DNA of 38,490 nucleotides from Deltaproteobacteria bacterium (GCA_017860575.1 JAGDMS010000057.1:1-38490), one strand, 5' to 3'; positions 26,293 to 35,792 are shown, counted from the stretch's first letter. The notes: generated from the letters alone by a model not told the origin. Program-made: numbers and translations.

Positions 26293-26475
26293 TTGAATCC
26301 GTTCCTTTGGGGCGTTCAAGACGTCGGCGCCAAGCTCATGCCTAGCGCGCCCTCGCGGGTGTTTAGCTACGCGGAGGCGGAGGCGACACGCCTGAAGACG
26401 TGGTTTGGCGACTCTCTGTCCGGGGTAGTGTTCGTCGCCTTTCGATTGGATTTACTGAAAAAGGTCGTCGCCTGA
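26293..26475 (+). CDS. Possible 60-aa protein of unknown function (weak)
   Basis: A frame opening with TTG at 26293 gives MNPFLWGVQDVGAKLM, then YAEAEATRLKTWFGDSLSGVVFVAFRLDLLKKVVA, and ends at TGA 26473-26475. It has a plausible amphipathic/hydrophobic C-terminus and lies 10 bp after the DUF362 stop. It has a rare start codon, no good ribosome-binding site and no recognised family. It could be a remnant of a longer gene or chance coding. Confidence 0.22.
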   Translation: MNPFLWGVQDVGAKLMPSAPSRVFSYAEAEATRLKTWFGDSLSGVVFVAFRLDLLKKVVA

Positions 26476-26553
26476 TTGGACTTTCTGCCCGGTTTCGAGG
26501 TTTGATTCATAGTAGCTACCGAGAAAACCCAAGAAAACGCAGCCGCAAGGGAG

Positions 26554-26569
26554 TGGCACTCTGATTGCT
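26554..26569 (+). promoter_or_regulatory. Sigma-54 (-24/-12) promoter of the flp pilin gene
   Basis: TGGCACTCTGATTGCT matches the RpoN consensus (TGGCAC, N5, TTGC followed by A/T) at every defining position, with GG-N10-GC spacing. Transcription would start near 26580, giving a leader of about 195 nt before the flp ATG at 26777. An A-rich tract lies just upstream. A sigma-54 promoter needs an enhancer-binding activator (for example PilR-like), and none is in the window. Confidence 0.75.
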
Positions 26570-26776
26570 AAAGTTCTGTGCAATGGCATGGAGGCGGCAA
26601 CGGGCCGACTGAAATGCGTGGGGAATTGTGATGACCAAACCTGCTGTTGCCCCATCCGTTGGCCGCCCTCCCCCGGGATGTTGAGCTGGAGGACTCTCTC
26701 GGGTACCACGACACGAGGTTCATGTTCTGAGAGTGTTTTGTATCGTTAACTCGACCGTCAAGATGAGGAGTCAGTC

Positions 26777-26950
26777 ATGAAGCAGCTTCTAGTTCGGTTC
26801 ATCAGCGAAGAGGAAGGCCAGGATCTGATCGAGTACGCGTTGCTGGCCGCCATCATCGCCCTCGGGGCCACTGTCGGGATGATCGCCCTTGCGGGTGGCA
26901 TCAACACGAAATTCAACGACATCAGCACGACCCTGGGCACCGCGTCGTAG
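26777..26950 (+). CDS. flp: Flp/Fap-type major pilin
   Basis: This 57-aa gene is below the ORF-track cutoff. GAGGAG lies about 7 bp before ATG 26777, and the stop is TAG 26948-26950. The prepilin has a short hydrophilic leader (MKQLLVRFISEEEG), then QDLIEYALLAAIIALGATVG. The cleavage site Gly14|Gln15 has Glu and Tyr at mature positions +5 and +6, as in the Flp family, followed by the hydrophobic assembly helix. The tail (GGINTKFNDISTTLGTAS) is typical. It is transcribed from the sigma-54 promoter at 26554 and closed by the terminator at 27008, so it can be made in excess over the assembly genes. The product is processed by TadV and polymerised into the Tad pilus. Confidence 0.95.
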   Translation: MKQLLVRFISEEEGQDLIEYALLAAIIALGATVGMIALAGGINTKFNDISTTLGTAS

Positions 26951-27007
26951 TTCAGCTCGATCGCGCTCGGAGCCTCGCTCGAGTTGTCACAGGTGCGAGG
27001 AGACTGA

Positions 27008-27042
27008 CCAGGCGGGCCTCGGGGCTCGCCTGGGCTGTTTTT
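27008..27042 (+). terminator. Rho-independent terminator after flp
   Basis: CCAGGCG (27008-27014) pairs perfectly with CGCCTGG (27027-27033), with further GGCC/GGCT pairing inside. A T5 run (27038-27042) follows after four bases. It sits 58 bp after the flp stop and would insulate the abundant pilin message from tadV. Confidence 0.75.
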
Positions 27043-27110
27043 GGGCCTTCGGCTCTCAGCGCTCTTCTCGTTTGTTGCGGTTTTGAGTCCCAGCCTCGCG
27101 GTTAGCGGAT

Positions 27111-27638
27111 ATGACCTTGGATGCGCATACAGCCGCTTCATTCTGCGTAGCAACCGTCTGTCTTATTGCGTGCGCGTACGACGTCCGCTTCCGGCGGATT
27201 CCGAACGCACTCACGTTGGGAGCCGCCGCTGGCGGCTTGGCATTCAACGTGTTTCTTGCAGGTCTTCATGGCGCTGGCGCCAGCCTGGCTGGCTTGCTGG
27301 TCGGAACCGCTCTCTTCTTTCCGTTCTTCGCCCTTGGGGGGCTGGGAGCGGGTGACATTAAGCTCATGGGCGCGATCGGCGCATGGCTTGGCCCGACTGC
27401 CGCTCTGTGGGCATCGCTGTTTGCGGCCATGGCGGGCGGGGTGTTCGCACTCCTGCTAGCCCTCTACCATGGCTACGCGCGAAAGATGCTCGGTAATCTC
27501 TGGCTCCTTCTCGGTCACTGGCGCATGTTTGGCATCAAGCCAATGCCGGACCTGACGCTGGCTGCGTCCAGAGGGCCTCGGCTTGCGTATGCCCTGCCCA
27601 TCACTGTCGGAACACTGGTCGAGCTCTGGCTGCGGTGA
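27111..27638 (+). CDS. tadV: Tad prepilin peptidase TadV/CpaA (A24 family)
   Basis: This 175-aa polytopic protein with about five or six spans is the short type without the N-terminal methylation domain, as in TadV and CpaA. Both catalytic aspartates of A24 aspartic prepilin peptidases are seen: D24 in YDVRFRRIPN and D82 in GAGDIKLMG (the GxGD motif). It would cleave the Flp prepilin encoded just upstream and the two TadE-like pseudopilins. ATG 27111 is used; no strong ribosome-binding site is visible. It lies behind the flp terminator, so it relies on read-through or its own promoter. Confidence 0.93.
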   Translation: MTLDAHTAASFCVATVCLIACAYDVRFRRIPNALTLGAAAGGLAFNVFLAGLHGAGASLAGLLVGTALFFPFFALGGLGAGDIKLMGAIGAWLGPTAALWASLFAAMAGGVFALLLALYHGYARKMLGNLWLLLGHWRMFGIKPMPDLTLAASRGPRLAYALPITVGTLVELWLR

Positions 27639-27998
27639 GCAGTGCACCGTGGTGCAGGGGCTTGACAATTCTCCCCTCAGCCATCGACATAGTGGATCGA
27701 ACGAGAGTAAAATCCGCCAGCGAAGTGACATTGCGGATCAGGTTTTGTGTGAGGAGATGGAGTGTTCGCTTTCCCTTCGCTTGTCGCAGGCGCACCACCA
27801 CGCTTTCTGTAATGTGACGCGCACGGCCGTGTGCAGCTCCGACACACACGAGCCGATATGAGAGTTGCGACTCGGCCCTGGCACCGCAGCGCCTCGACAC
27901 GAGCATCCGCTATGGCGGCGGATCGATTGCAGGAGTCACAGGGGAGTCGGGGTCCTAGCGGCTGGAGCCTGAGAGCCGACTTGTAGGGGGTACGCTAT
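27639..27998. other. Leader region of the cpaB operon (~360 bp)
   Basis: No supported gene lies here; the ORFs 27583-27861 and 27601-27906 are shadows. The stretch holds a palindrome, TGCACC-GT-GGTGCA (27643-27656), and six bases later a perfect TTGACA (27662-27667), but no good -10 at 16-18 bp. Near its end is GGCTGGAGCCTGAGAGCCGA, which resembles a string before tadG. Confidence 0.4.
27643..27667 (+). promoter_or_regulatory. Palindrome next to a consensus -35 upstream of the cpaB operon
   Basis: The perfect inverted repeat TGCACC-GT-GGTGCA lies directly upstream of TTGACA. It could be an operator beside a sigma-70 promoter. No matching -10 is seen; CATAGT occurs but 20 bp away. Weak. Confidence 0.25.
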
Positions 27999-28850
27999 AT
28001 GAATCGTGGCCTTCGGACGGTGTTGGTGCTTGTGGTAGCACTCACGATGGCGGGGCTGGCCAGCTACGCCGTGTACCGTGGTATCCAGAATATCCCGGTG
28101 CGTGAGGTCGAGGTTGCCCAGGCGTTCACCGTGGTCGCAACGAAGAGTCTGCCGGTCGGAGTCATGATTTCTCGCGACGATGCGAAGGTTGTGCCCTGGC
28201 CCGCTGCGAATCCCATCGCGGCAGGCTTTTCGCAGGTGGACCAGGTCGTGGGAAGGGGTCTGATTGCGCCGGTCGCGGAAAACGAGCCGATTACCGAACC
28301 AAAGCTCGCCCCGCGCGAAGCAGGGGCAGGCTTGGCGCCGTCAATACCTCCTGGCATGCGGGCGATTTCCGTGAGGGTCAACGACGTGATTGGCGTGGCC
28401 GGTTTTGTGGTGCCGGGCAGTCGCGTCGACGTGCTCGTCACGGTGCGGCAACAGGACGACATGATGAACCGTGTCGTCGTTCCCAACGTGCTGGTTCTCG
28501 CCGCTGGTACCCGCTACGATTCGGCGCAGGCGAAGGACGGAAAACCGATACCGACGGCGGTTGTGACGTTCGCCCTGACGCCACAGGATGGTGAGCGAAT
28601 CGCTCTCGCCTCGACCGAGGGGAAGATCACTCTGGCCCTGCGCAACCCGCTCGACGCCCAACCGATTGAGACGCCGGGTATTCGTCTGAGCAGACTCCTT
28701 GGATCAACGCCAGCGCCGCCCGTTGAGACGAAGGTCAGAGGCATCAAGATGATGGTCGCGGCCTCGCCGCCGCCGCCACCACCTCCTCCGCCGGTCTACA
28801 AGGTCGAGATGATCAAGGCCGCCAAACGTACAGAGGAGGTCGTGAAGTGA
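27999..28850 (+). CDS. cpaB: Flp pilus assembly protein CpaB/RcpC
   Basis: The 283-aa protein starts with one membrane span (~7-25) and a short linker. A SAF domain follows (VEVAQAFTVVATKSLPVGVMISRDDAKVVPWP). The RcpC/CpaB region comes next, with MRAISVRVNDVIGVAGFVVPGSRVDVLV and TFALTPQDGERIALASTEGKITLALRNP. The C-terminus carries a run of nine prolines before VYKVEMIK, likely a spacer crossing the periplasm. CpaB proteins work with the secretin at the envelope. AGGGGG precedes ATG 27999. The gene overlaps the secretin gene by 4 bp (GTGA), a standard coupled junction. It leads the main assembly operon. Confidence 0.93.
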   Translation: MNRGLRTVLVLVVALTMAGLASYAVYRGIQNIPVREVEVAQAFTVVATKSLPVGVMISRDDAKVVPWPAANPIAAGFSQVDQVVGRGLIAPVAENEPITEPKLAPREAGAGLAPSIPPGMRAISVRVNDVIGVAGFVVPGSRVDVLVTVRQQDDMMNRVVVPNVLVLAAGTRYDSAQAKDGKPIPTAVVTFALTPQDGERIALASTEGKITLALRNPLDAQPIETPGIRLSRLLGSTPAPPVETKVRGIKMMVAASPPPPPPPPPVYKVEMIKAAKRTEEVVK

Positions 28851-30301
28851 AACACAACGCCCTGAGACCTCGACGAGTCGCCTCGCAGGCGGCGTTGTGC
28901 CTGACCCTGGCGTTTGGGGCCGCGACCCCGCTTGCGCAGGTCGCACCACCACCGTCATCACCGCCTCCGGCCGCGCAGAATCCAACCGCCATAGAGAAAG
29001 TGTCATTGACGTCCGGTCGCTCGACCGTACTCATGACCGATTTTGATGTTGTCCGCGTTGCGGTATCCAACCCTGCCGTCGCAGACGCCACCGTTGTCGC
29101 GCCACGGGAGGTCCTGATCGATGGCAAAGGGAGCGGGACCGTCAGTCTGGTCATCTGGGGAGCAGCTCGTCGCAACCAGTACGACATCGTCGTCGAACCG
29201 GCTATTTCGACGCTGCAACAGAACCTCCAAACGCTGTTCCCCGGAGAAGACATCCAAGTCAACCTCAATGACGAGGCAATCGTGCTGACCGGCCGCGCCT
29301 CGAGCACGGCGGTCATGCTCAAGGCTGGCGAAATTGCGGAGGCCAGTTCCTCCAAGAACAACGTCATCAACCTTCTGCAGTTACCGGGTGGGATGGTGAG
29401 CCAGCAGGTCATGCTGCAGGTCAGGTTTGCCGAAGTGAACCGCCGCGCCCTCACCGAGCTTGGCGTTTCGTTCTTTATGGGCCAGAACAGCCAAAATGAC
29501 TGGGCGGGTCGGACGACGACAGGGCAGTTCGCTGCTCCTGGTTTTGACCAGAACAATACGACGTTCAGCGATCTCCTGAATCTGTTCATCTTCAATACGA
29601 AGTACAACGCCGGCGCGGTGATTCGGGCCCTCAAGGACGGCGGCTACTTCCAGAGCCTTGCCGAGCCGAATCTGATTGCGTACAACGGCCGTGAAGCGAG
29701 CTTTCTGGCTGGGGGCGAGTTTCCCGTGCCGGTGGTGCAGGGTGGGACGGGTCTCGTCGGCAGTGCTGTTACCATACAGTGGAAGGAATTTGGCGTGAGG
29801 CTTAAGTTCACACCGACAATTGCGGGTGATGTTATTCGTTTGAAGGTCAGGCCGGAGGTCAGCGCCCTCGATTTCAACAACGGAATCACGCTCTCCGGGT
29901 TCCGTGTTCCCGCCCTGACGACCCGATGGGCCGAGACCGAGGTCGAGCTTCGGGACGGACAGTCATTCGCCATCGCCGGGCTGTTGGATAACATCTCGCA
30001 GGAGGACAAGCAGTCGGTTCCTTTCCTGGGGAGCATTCCGATCATTGGGTACCTGTTCCAGAGCAAGGCAGACCGAAAGGAGCGCACGGAGTTGATGGTG
30101 CTCATCACGCCACAACTTGTGCGCCCGCTGGAGCCCGATGAGGTGCCGCCTCTGCCAACTGACCTCAAACGGTTCCTTCCGGGCCTTGGTATCGGGTCTC
30201 AGTTGGAGGGAGGCGGCGGCCTCGTGGACGCCCCGTCAGAGAAAGCAGCTGACAAAGCGAAGCCGCCTGCTGAACCTGTAAAGCCTCCGGTGAAGAAGTA
30301 G
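28847..30301 (+). CDS. cpaC: Tad secretin CpaC/RcpA
   Basis: The GTG start at 28847 overlaps the cpaB stop, with GGAGGT about 8 bp upstream. The 484-aa product has a signal peptide (residues ~15-31) and a Pro-rich segment. The BON/secretin N-terminal region follows (SGRSTVLMTDFDVVRVAVSNPAVADA, VLIDGKGSGTVSLVIWG), and then the secretin domain, with VMLQVRFAEVNRRALTELGV, LAEPNLIAYNGREASFLAGGEFPVP and SFAIAGLLDN. Near the end KERTELMVLITPQLVRP is the family signature. It forms the outer-membrane ring through which the Flp pilus passes. A further Pro/Lys-rich tail (EPVKPPVKK) follows. Confidence 0.95.
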   Translation: MKHNALRPRRVASQAALCLTLAFGAATPLAQVAPPPSSPPPAAQNPTAIEKVSLTSGRSTVLMTDFDVVRVAVSNPAVADATVVAPREVLIDGKGSGTVSLVIWGAARRNQYDIVVEPAISTLQQNLQTLFPGEDIQVNLNDEAIVLTGRASSTAVMLKAGEIAEASSSKNNVINLLQLPGGMVSQQVMLQVRFAEVNRRALTELGVSFFMGQNSQNDWAGRTTTGQFAAPGFDQNNTTFSDLLNLFIFNTKYNAGAVIRALKDGGYFQSLAEPNLIAYNGREASFLAGGEFPVPVVQGGTGLVGSAVTIQWKEFGVRLKFTPTIAGDVIRLKVRPEVSALDFNNGITLSGFRVPALTTRWAETEVELRDGQSFAIAGLLDNISQEDKQSVPFLGSIPIIGYLFQSKADRKERTELMVLITPQLVRPLEPDEVPPLPTDLKRFLPGLGIGSQLEGGGGLVDAPSEKAADKAKPPAEPVKPPVKK

Positions 30302-30315
30302 GGATAGGCGCACTC

Positions 30316-31467
30316 GTGGGTATGAGAGCGACAATCGTCGGCGCGGCTGACAAGCGGATTCAGGAGCTGCTGACAAGCTGCGGCATCAGTACGACCGCCA
30401 TCGCCGCCGCGGACTCGGCGAGCCGCATCCAGGCGGGACTCCCTTCCGCGGACATCTTCGTGCTGGACATGCGGGGACAGACCCGTATACCGGCCGCGCT
30501 TGTCAGTCTCAGGCAGCACCATCCCAGAACGCCGATTGTCCTGGTCGTCTCGAGCCTCGATCCGGTACTCATCCTGGAAGCGATGCGCGCCGGAGCCAGC
30601 GAGTGCCTGGTGGAACCGTTGAGCCAGGCCGAGACACAGGCAGCGATGACACGCGTCGCCGCCCACTTGAGCAGTGGCGTGAGTGGCCAGGTGTTTGCGT
30701 TTCTCGGCGCGAAGGGGGGCGTTGGGACCACGACTGTCGCCGTGAATGTTGCCACCGAGCTCGCTCGAATCGCGCCAGGCTCGACGTTGCTGATGGACCT
30801 GCACCTGGCGTATGGCGATACAGCGGTCTTCCTGGGTGCGGAGCCGCGTTTTTCCGTCATGGACGCGATTGAGAACACGGACAAGCTGGACAAGGCGTTC
30901 TTCCGAAGCCTGGTGGTACGGACGAAGGACGGTCTGGATCTGCTCGCATCGTCTGACCGTTCGATGATGGTGCCCATTGATGTCGAACGAGTGAGCCAGG
31001 TTGTGTCATTCGCGGCGCAACACTACCTCTATAGCGTGCTGGACGTCCCGCGTTCCGAACCGGCGGTTCTCGAGGGCCTGGAAGCGGTGAAGACGATCAT
31101 CATCGTGGCCAACCAGGAACTCGCGTCGGTGCGCAGCGCTGGTCGTATTGCGGCGACCCTGCGCCAACGCTACGGCAAGGACCGCGTCCGCGTCGTCGTG
31201 AGCCGATATGACCCGAAAGCCGAGATCGGTCAGGACGATGTCCAACGGGCCGTAAGCGAAACGATCAGGCATGTCTTTCCCAGTGACTATCGAACGGCCC
31301 TCGATGCAATGAACACCGGCCGTCCGCTGGTGCTGGGTAACCACAACCGGCTGTCAGCGTCGCTCGTCGCGCTCGCCCGCGATCTGGCCGGGATCGACGA
31401 GGCGGGCAGGCCAGTGCCGGCATCGGGCAGAATGTTCGAGAGATGGACCGGTCGGCGCAAGTCCTGA
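30316..31467 (+). CDS. cpaE: CpaE/TadZ-type pilus-localisation ATPase
   Basis: The 383-aa protein has two domains. Residues ~3-120 form a receiver-like fold with Asp in FVLDMRG, but the usual conserved Lys before Pro is Glu (CLVEPLS), so phosphorylation control is doubtful. Residues ~130-370 are a MinD/ParA-type ATPase with a deviant Walker [13 protein letters not shown], then [11 protein letters not shown] and SVLDVPRS. TadZ/CpaE proteins place the Tad machine, usually at a pole. GTG 30316 is used because AGGGATAGG is correctly spaced; ATG 30322 is possible. The end lies just before the start chosen for the TadA gene. Confidence 0.93.
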   Translation: MGMRATIVGAADKRIQELLTSCGISTTAIAAADSASRIQAGLPSADIFVLDMRGQTRIPAALVSLRQHHPRTPIVLVVSSLDPVLILEAMRAGASECLVEPLSQAETQAAMTRVAAHLSSGVSGQVFAFLGAKGGVGTTTVAVNVATELARIAPGSTLLMDLHLAYGDTAVFLGAEPRFSVMDAIENTDKLDKAFFRSLVVRTKDGLDLLASSDRSMMVPIDVERVSQVVSFAAQHYLYSVLDVPRSEPAVLEGLEAVKTIIIVANQELASVRSAGRIAATLRQRYGKDRVRVVVSRYDPKAEIGQDDVQRAVSETIRHVFPSDYRTALDAMNTGRPLVLGNHNRLSASLVALARDLAGIDEAGRPVPASGRMFERWTGRRKS

Positions 31468-31490
31468 ACCCGGGGGAGAGGCGAGGAGCC

Positions 31491-32816
<1,326 letters not shown>

Positions 32817-32881
32817 CACTCCAACCCGCTCGAACAGCACACGATGTCGTTGCGCGACGGCTGCGCCACGGCACTTCGCCC

Positions 32882-33712
32882 ATGGTCACCCGCGCGGCGC
32901 TCCTGAAGGACGCGGCGCGCATGAGCGCTATCCCGGTATTGAATCAGTTACTCGGCCAGCGGAGGGCGTCCGTCGTCTCTCTGCAGAAGATGATCGATCA
33001 ATCGGGCGTGAGAACAAATGTCGGCACTGTGTTGCTGTCTTCGTTATGCCTTGGCCTGGCCACGTTCGTGATCGTCTGGTGGTTCTCGAGGGCTCTCCTT
33101 GTGGCACTTGGGCTTGGCTTGCTTGCCCTGACTCTGCCGTTCTTTCGCCTTCGGAGGGCGCGCGAGAAGCGGACGCGGAAATTCGAGGAGCTGTTTCCCG
33201 AGGCGATCGACCTGATTGCTCGTTCGCTGCGGGCGGGCCACGCCTTCACGACTGGACTTGCGATGGTTGCCGACGAGGTTCCGGATCCGGTGGGCAAGGA
33301 GTTCCGGCTGCTCTACGACCAGCAGAACTACGGTATGCCGATTCCCGATGCTCTCAGGACCTTTGGTGAACGCATACCGCTCCTCGACGCGAAGTTCTTC
33401 GTGACAGCGGTCCTCACGCAGCGCGACGCCGGCGGAAACCTCTCCGAGGTGTTGGACAACCTCAGTTCCGTCATCCGCGATCGCTTCAAGGTTAAGCGCG
33501 AGGTCCGCGCGAGAAGTGCCCACGGCCGATTGACCGGATGGATCCTGGCGCTCCTACCCCCGAGTCTGGCGTTGGCGCTCTATCTCGTGAGTCCCGAGTG
33601 GATGGGGTCGCTCGTCAAAGACCCTTTGGGTGTTAGGATGGTCATCGCGGCGATTGCCTTCCAGGTGATCGGCACGTTGATCATTCGGAAGATCGTGGAC
33701 ATCGAGTACTAG
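32882..33712 (+). CDS. tadB: Tad inner-membrane platform protein TadB
   Basis: The T2SSF domain is clear: FEELFPEAIDLIARSLRAGHAF, VGKEFRLLYDQQNYGMPIPDALRTFGERIPLLDAKFFVTAVLTQRDAGGNLSEVLDNLS, with two spans before and two after it. Homology-like sequence seems to begin a little before ATG 32882 (ARRLRHGTSP), yet no in-frame start exists between the cpaF stop and 32882, and the only earlier one (GTG 32741) overlaps cpaF by 76 bp. TadB proteins normally carry an extra N-terminal span that is missing here. The ~276-aa product may be slightly truncated but otherwise looks functional. It works as a platform with TadC. Confidence 0.88.
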   Translation: MVTRAALLKDAARMSAIPVLNQLLGQRRASVVSLQKMIDQSGVRTNVGTVLLSSLCLGLATFVIVWWFSRALLVALGLGLLALTLPFFRLRRAREKRTRKFEELFPEAIDLIARSLRAGHAFTTGLAMVADEVPDPVGKEFRLLYDQQNYGMPIPDALRTFGERIPLLDAKFFVTAVLTQRDAGGNLSEVLDNLSSVIRDRFKVKREVRARSAHGRLTGWILALLPPSLALALYLVSPEWMGSLVKDPLGVRMVIAAIAFQVIGTLIIRKIVDIEY

Positions 33713-33727
33713 GGTCGGCAGACCGAG

Positions 33728-34660
33728 ATGTTGAACTTGCCCGTCAATCTGGTGGCAACGGTTGGGGCCGTCTTTCTGGCGGTTGCCCTGCTCACCGGCT
33801 TTGCCACCTATCGTGTTCTTCTCTGGAATGCGCCCGCCCGTCGTCGAGTCAGAGAACTCGCGCAACCACAGGGGAGAACCGTGTTATCCGACGTGGTCAC
33901 CGTCAGCCAGACGCCGTCGGCGTTGAAGCGGCTGTCCCGAATCGTCCCGAAGTCGGCCCGCGACATGAGCCGCCTGCAGCGGACGCTGGCGGCGGCGGGC
34001 TACCGCCGTCCCGGAGCGGCGGTTGTGTTCTCAATGGCGGAAGTGATCATCCCGGCCGTCTTTGCCGTTATTTCGATGCTCCTGCTCGGATTCCGCACGC
34101 GGACGGCATGGGGCGTGACCGCCTTTGTCGCTGTTGTCGGGTACTTCGTTCCCGGCGTGATTCTGGACCGGAAGATCGCTCTCAGGAGGAAGCAGATTCG
34201 GAACGGACTCCCCGACGTCCTCGACCTGTTGATCGTGTGCCTGGAGGCCGGGTCGAGCCTGGACCAAGCGATTGTGAAGGCTGGAGACGAACTGGAAATC
34301 ACGTACCCGATGTTGGCGGACGAACTTCGGACTCTCAATATGGAAACAAGGGCCGGAAGGCCTCGGATCGAGGCCTTCAGGAACCTCGCGCAACGCACGA
34401 AGGTGGACGACGTGCGAGCAATGGTGGCGATGCTGGTGCAGACAGACCGGTTCGGGACAAGCGTGGCACAAGCCCTGCGGACGTTCGCCGACTCGCTCCG
34501 GACCCGGCGCCGGCAAGAAGCCGAGGAACGGGCCGCAAAGGTCGGGGTCAAGCTCGTGTTCCCGCTCGTTCTGTGCCTGTTTCCCGCTTTTTTCGTTGTC
34601 GCTCTTGGTCCGGCGATACTCCGGTTCATTCATGTGTTCTTTGGAGCGGGGACACCGTAG
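33728..34660 (+). CDS. tadC: Tad inner-membrane platform protein TadC
   Basis: The 310-aa protein starts with a membrane span (~9-30), followed by a loop, two spans (~100-145), and the T2SSF domain. The domain has LRRKQIRNGLPDVLDLLIVCLEAGSSLDQAIVKAGDE, ELRTLNMETRAGRPRIEAFRNLAQRTKVDDVRAMVAMLVQTDRFGTSVAQALR, and a final span, FPLVLCLFPAFFVVALGPAI. This is the usual TadC layout. It begins 15 bp after tadB. The two platform proteins contact the CpaF ATPase and feed pilin into the fibre. Confidence 0.93.
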   Translation: MLNLPVNLVATVGAVFLAVALLTGFATYRVLLWNAPARRRVRELAQPQGRTVLSDVVTVSQTPSALKRLSRIVPKSARDMSRLQRTLAAAGYRRPGAAVVFSMAEVIIPAVFAVISMLLLGFRTRTAWGVTAFVAVVGYFVPGVILDRKIALRRKQIRNGLPDVLDLLIVCLEAGSSLDQAIVKAGDELEITYPMLADELRTLNMETRAGRPRIEAFRNLAQRTKVDDVRAMVAMLVQTDRFGTSVAQALRTFADSLRTRRRQEAEERAAKVGVKLVFPLVLCLFPAFFVVALGPAILRFIHVFFGAGTP

Positions 34661-34727
34661 TGACTGCCGGCGGAGATTCCCACATTCTAACAGTCGTCGG
34701 AAATGAGTCCGACCGGAGGAGACACAG

Positions 34728-34817
34728 ATGTTGATGTACATCCTGCTTGGTGCCTTGGCCGTCGTGATCGTTCTCTACCTCATGCGCCGTCGCACACGCC
34801 TGAACAAAGATCAGTAG
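34728..34817 (+). CDS. 29-aa single-span membrane microprotein in the tad operon
   Basis: This short gene is below the ORF-track cutoff. GGAGGAG lies 7 bp before ATG 34728, and the frame ends at TAG 34815-34817. The product is MLMYILLGALAVVIVLYLM followed by a basic tail (RRRTRLNKDQ). It has one strongly hydrophobic helix of ~18 residues and five basic residues after it, so the tail would stay in the cytoplasm. It lies 67 bp after tadC and 27 bp before the TPR lipoprotein gene, in the same direction. The strong ribosome-binding site and clean span make it likely to be real. No family was recognised. It could be a small regulator or stabiliser of the Tad platform. Confidence 0.65.
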   Translation: MLMYILLGALAVVIVLYLMRRRTRLNKDQ

Positions 34818-34844
34818 CGCTGAGTCCCCGGATGTCGGTGCGCA

Positions 34845-35792
34845 ATGAGACACTCCCTTGGCTGCCTGTTCGTAACCGTCCTTGCGGCCGGGTGTGCGGC
34901 GCATCGGTCCCCTGACTTCAGCCTCTCGCCGGCGGTTCAATCCGGCTCTCTCGAATCATCGTCCAATGCTGCGACGACTGAGCCGGATTCCCTCTCCTCG
35001 TTCAACGCGAAGGTCAGGGCTGCCGTGGCCGCAGCCAAGCGGCCAGACAGGCCAGCGATCCCGACCATCGAGTCGGTGAATCCTGAGCTTGCGAGAGCGC
35101 TGGCCGCGTTGACGGCTTCGCCGACAGCCGCGAGCGAACGACGCGTTGCGGAGGCGTATCACAGCGTGGGTGTTCTCGACAAAGCCAACGACCACTTTGC
35201 CGAGGCCATTCGTCTGGACCCGAAGGACGGGTGGGCGTACGACGGGTCGGCACGCGTCTGGCGGGACTCCGGATTCCCGCAGTTTGGCCTTGGAGATGCT
35301 TACCGGGCGGTGTATCGCCTCCATGGCGCTCCTGAGTCGCTCAACACGCTCGGCACGATCCTCTTTGCGCTCGGACACTACTCCGAGGCGCAGGCGAGTT
35401 TCGAGCGAGCGCTCAAACAGCGTCAGGATGCGGCCTACGCTCTCAACAACCTTTGCTACGTTGCCCTGACGGTTGGCGACACCCCGGCTGCGGCTGTCGC
35501 CTGTCGACGCGCCCTCGAACGTGCGCCGGGTCTTAGGACCGCCCGCCACAACCTCGCGCTAACCTACGCGGCGAAAGGTGACCTCGCGGCCGCTGCATGT
35601 GAGTTCGCGGCCTCCGGGGATTCTGCGAGTCTTCAGTACAACCTCGGTGTGGTCCACCTCGCCTTGAGGCAGTACAAGGAAGCGGCGGTTGCCTTCAAGA
35701 CTGCGGGTCAACTCAATCCGGCGCTTCCTTTCGTGGGAGAGCGCGAGAGACAGGCGCTTGCGCTCGCAGGAGGAGCAGATGCTCGACGCTGA
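34845..35792 (+). CDS. tadD: TPR-repeat lipoprotein, TadD-like
   Basis: The 315-aa protein has a lipoprotein signal (CLFVTVLAAGC) and a ~60-residue linker. TPR units follow: VAEAYHSVGVLDKANDHFAEAIRLDPKDG, LNTLGTILFALGHYSEAQASFERALKQ, and AYALNNLCYVALTVGDTPAAAVACRRALERAP. After these come LRTARHNLALTYAAKGDLAAAACEFA and a last YNLGVVHLALRQYKEAAVAFKTAGQLNP. In tad loci such lipoproteins (TadD, Pilotin-like) help the secretin reach or assemble in the outer membrane; that role is inferred. It overlaps the next gene by 14 bp, which suggests coupling. Confidence 0.85.
   Translation: MRHSLGCLFVTVLAAGCAAHRSPDFSLSPAVQSGSLESSSNAATTEPDSLSSFNAKVRAAVAAAKRPDRPAIPTIESVNPELARALAALTASPTAASERRVAEAYHSVGVLDKANDHFAEAIRLDPKDGWAYDGSARVWRDSGFPQFGLGDAYRAVYRLHGAPESLNTLGTILFALGHYSEAQASFERALKQRQDAAYALNNLCYVALTVGDTPAAAVACRRALERAPGLRTARHNLALTYAAKGDLAAAACEFAASGDSASLQYNLGVVHLALRQYKEAAVAFKTAGQLNPALPFVGERERQALALAGGADARR

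Noticed and set aside
26580-26776. Cyclic-di-GMP riboswitch in the flp leader
   Set aside because: No GEMM-type conserved core was found by eye.
27872-27888. TGGCACCGCAGCGCC as a third sigma-54 site
   Set aside because: The -12 box lacks TTGC and the GG-to-GC spacing is wrong by one base.
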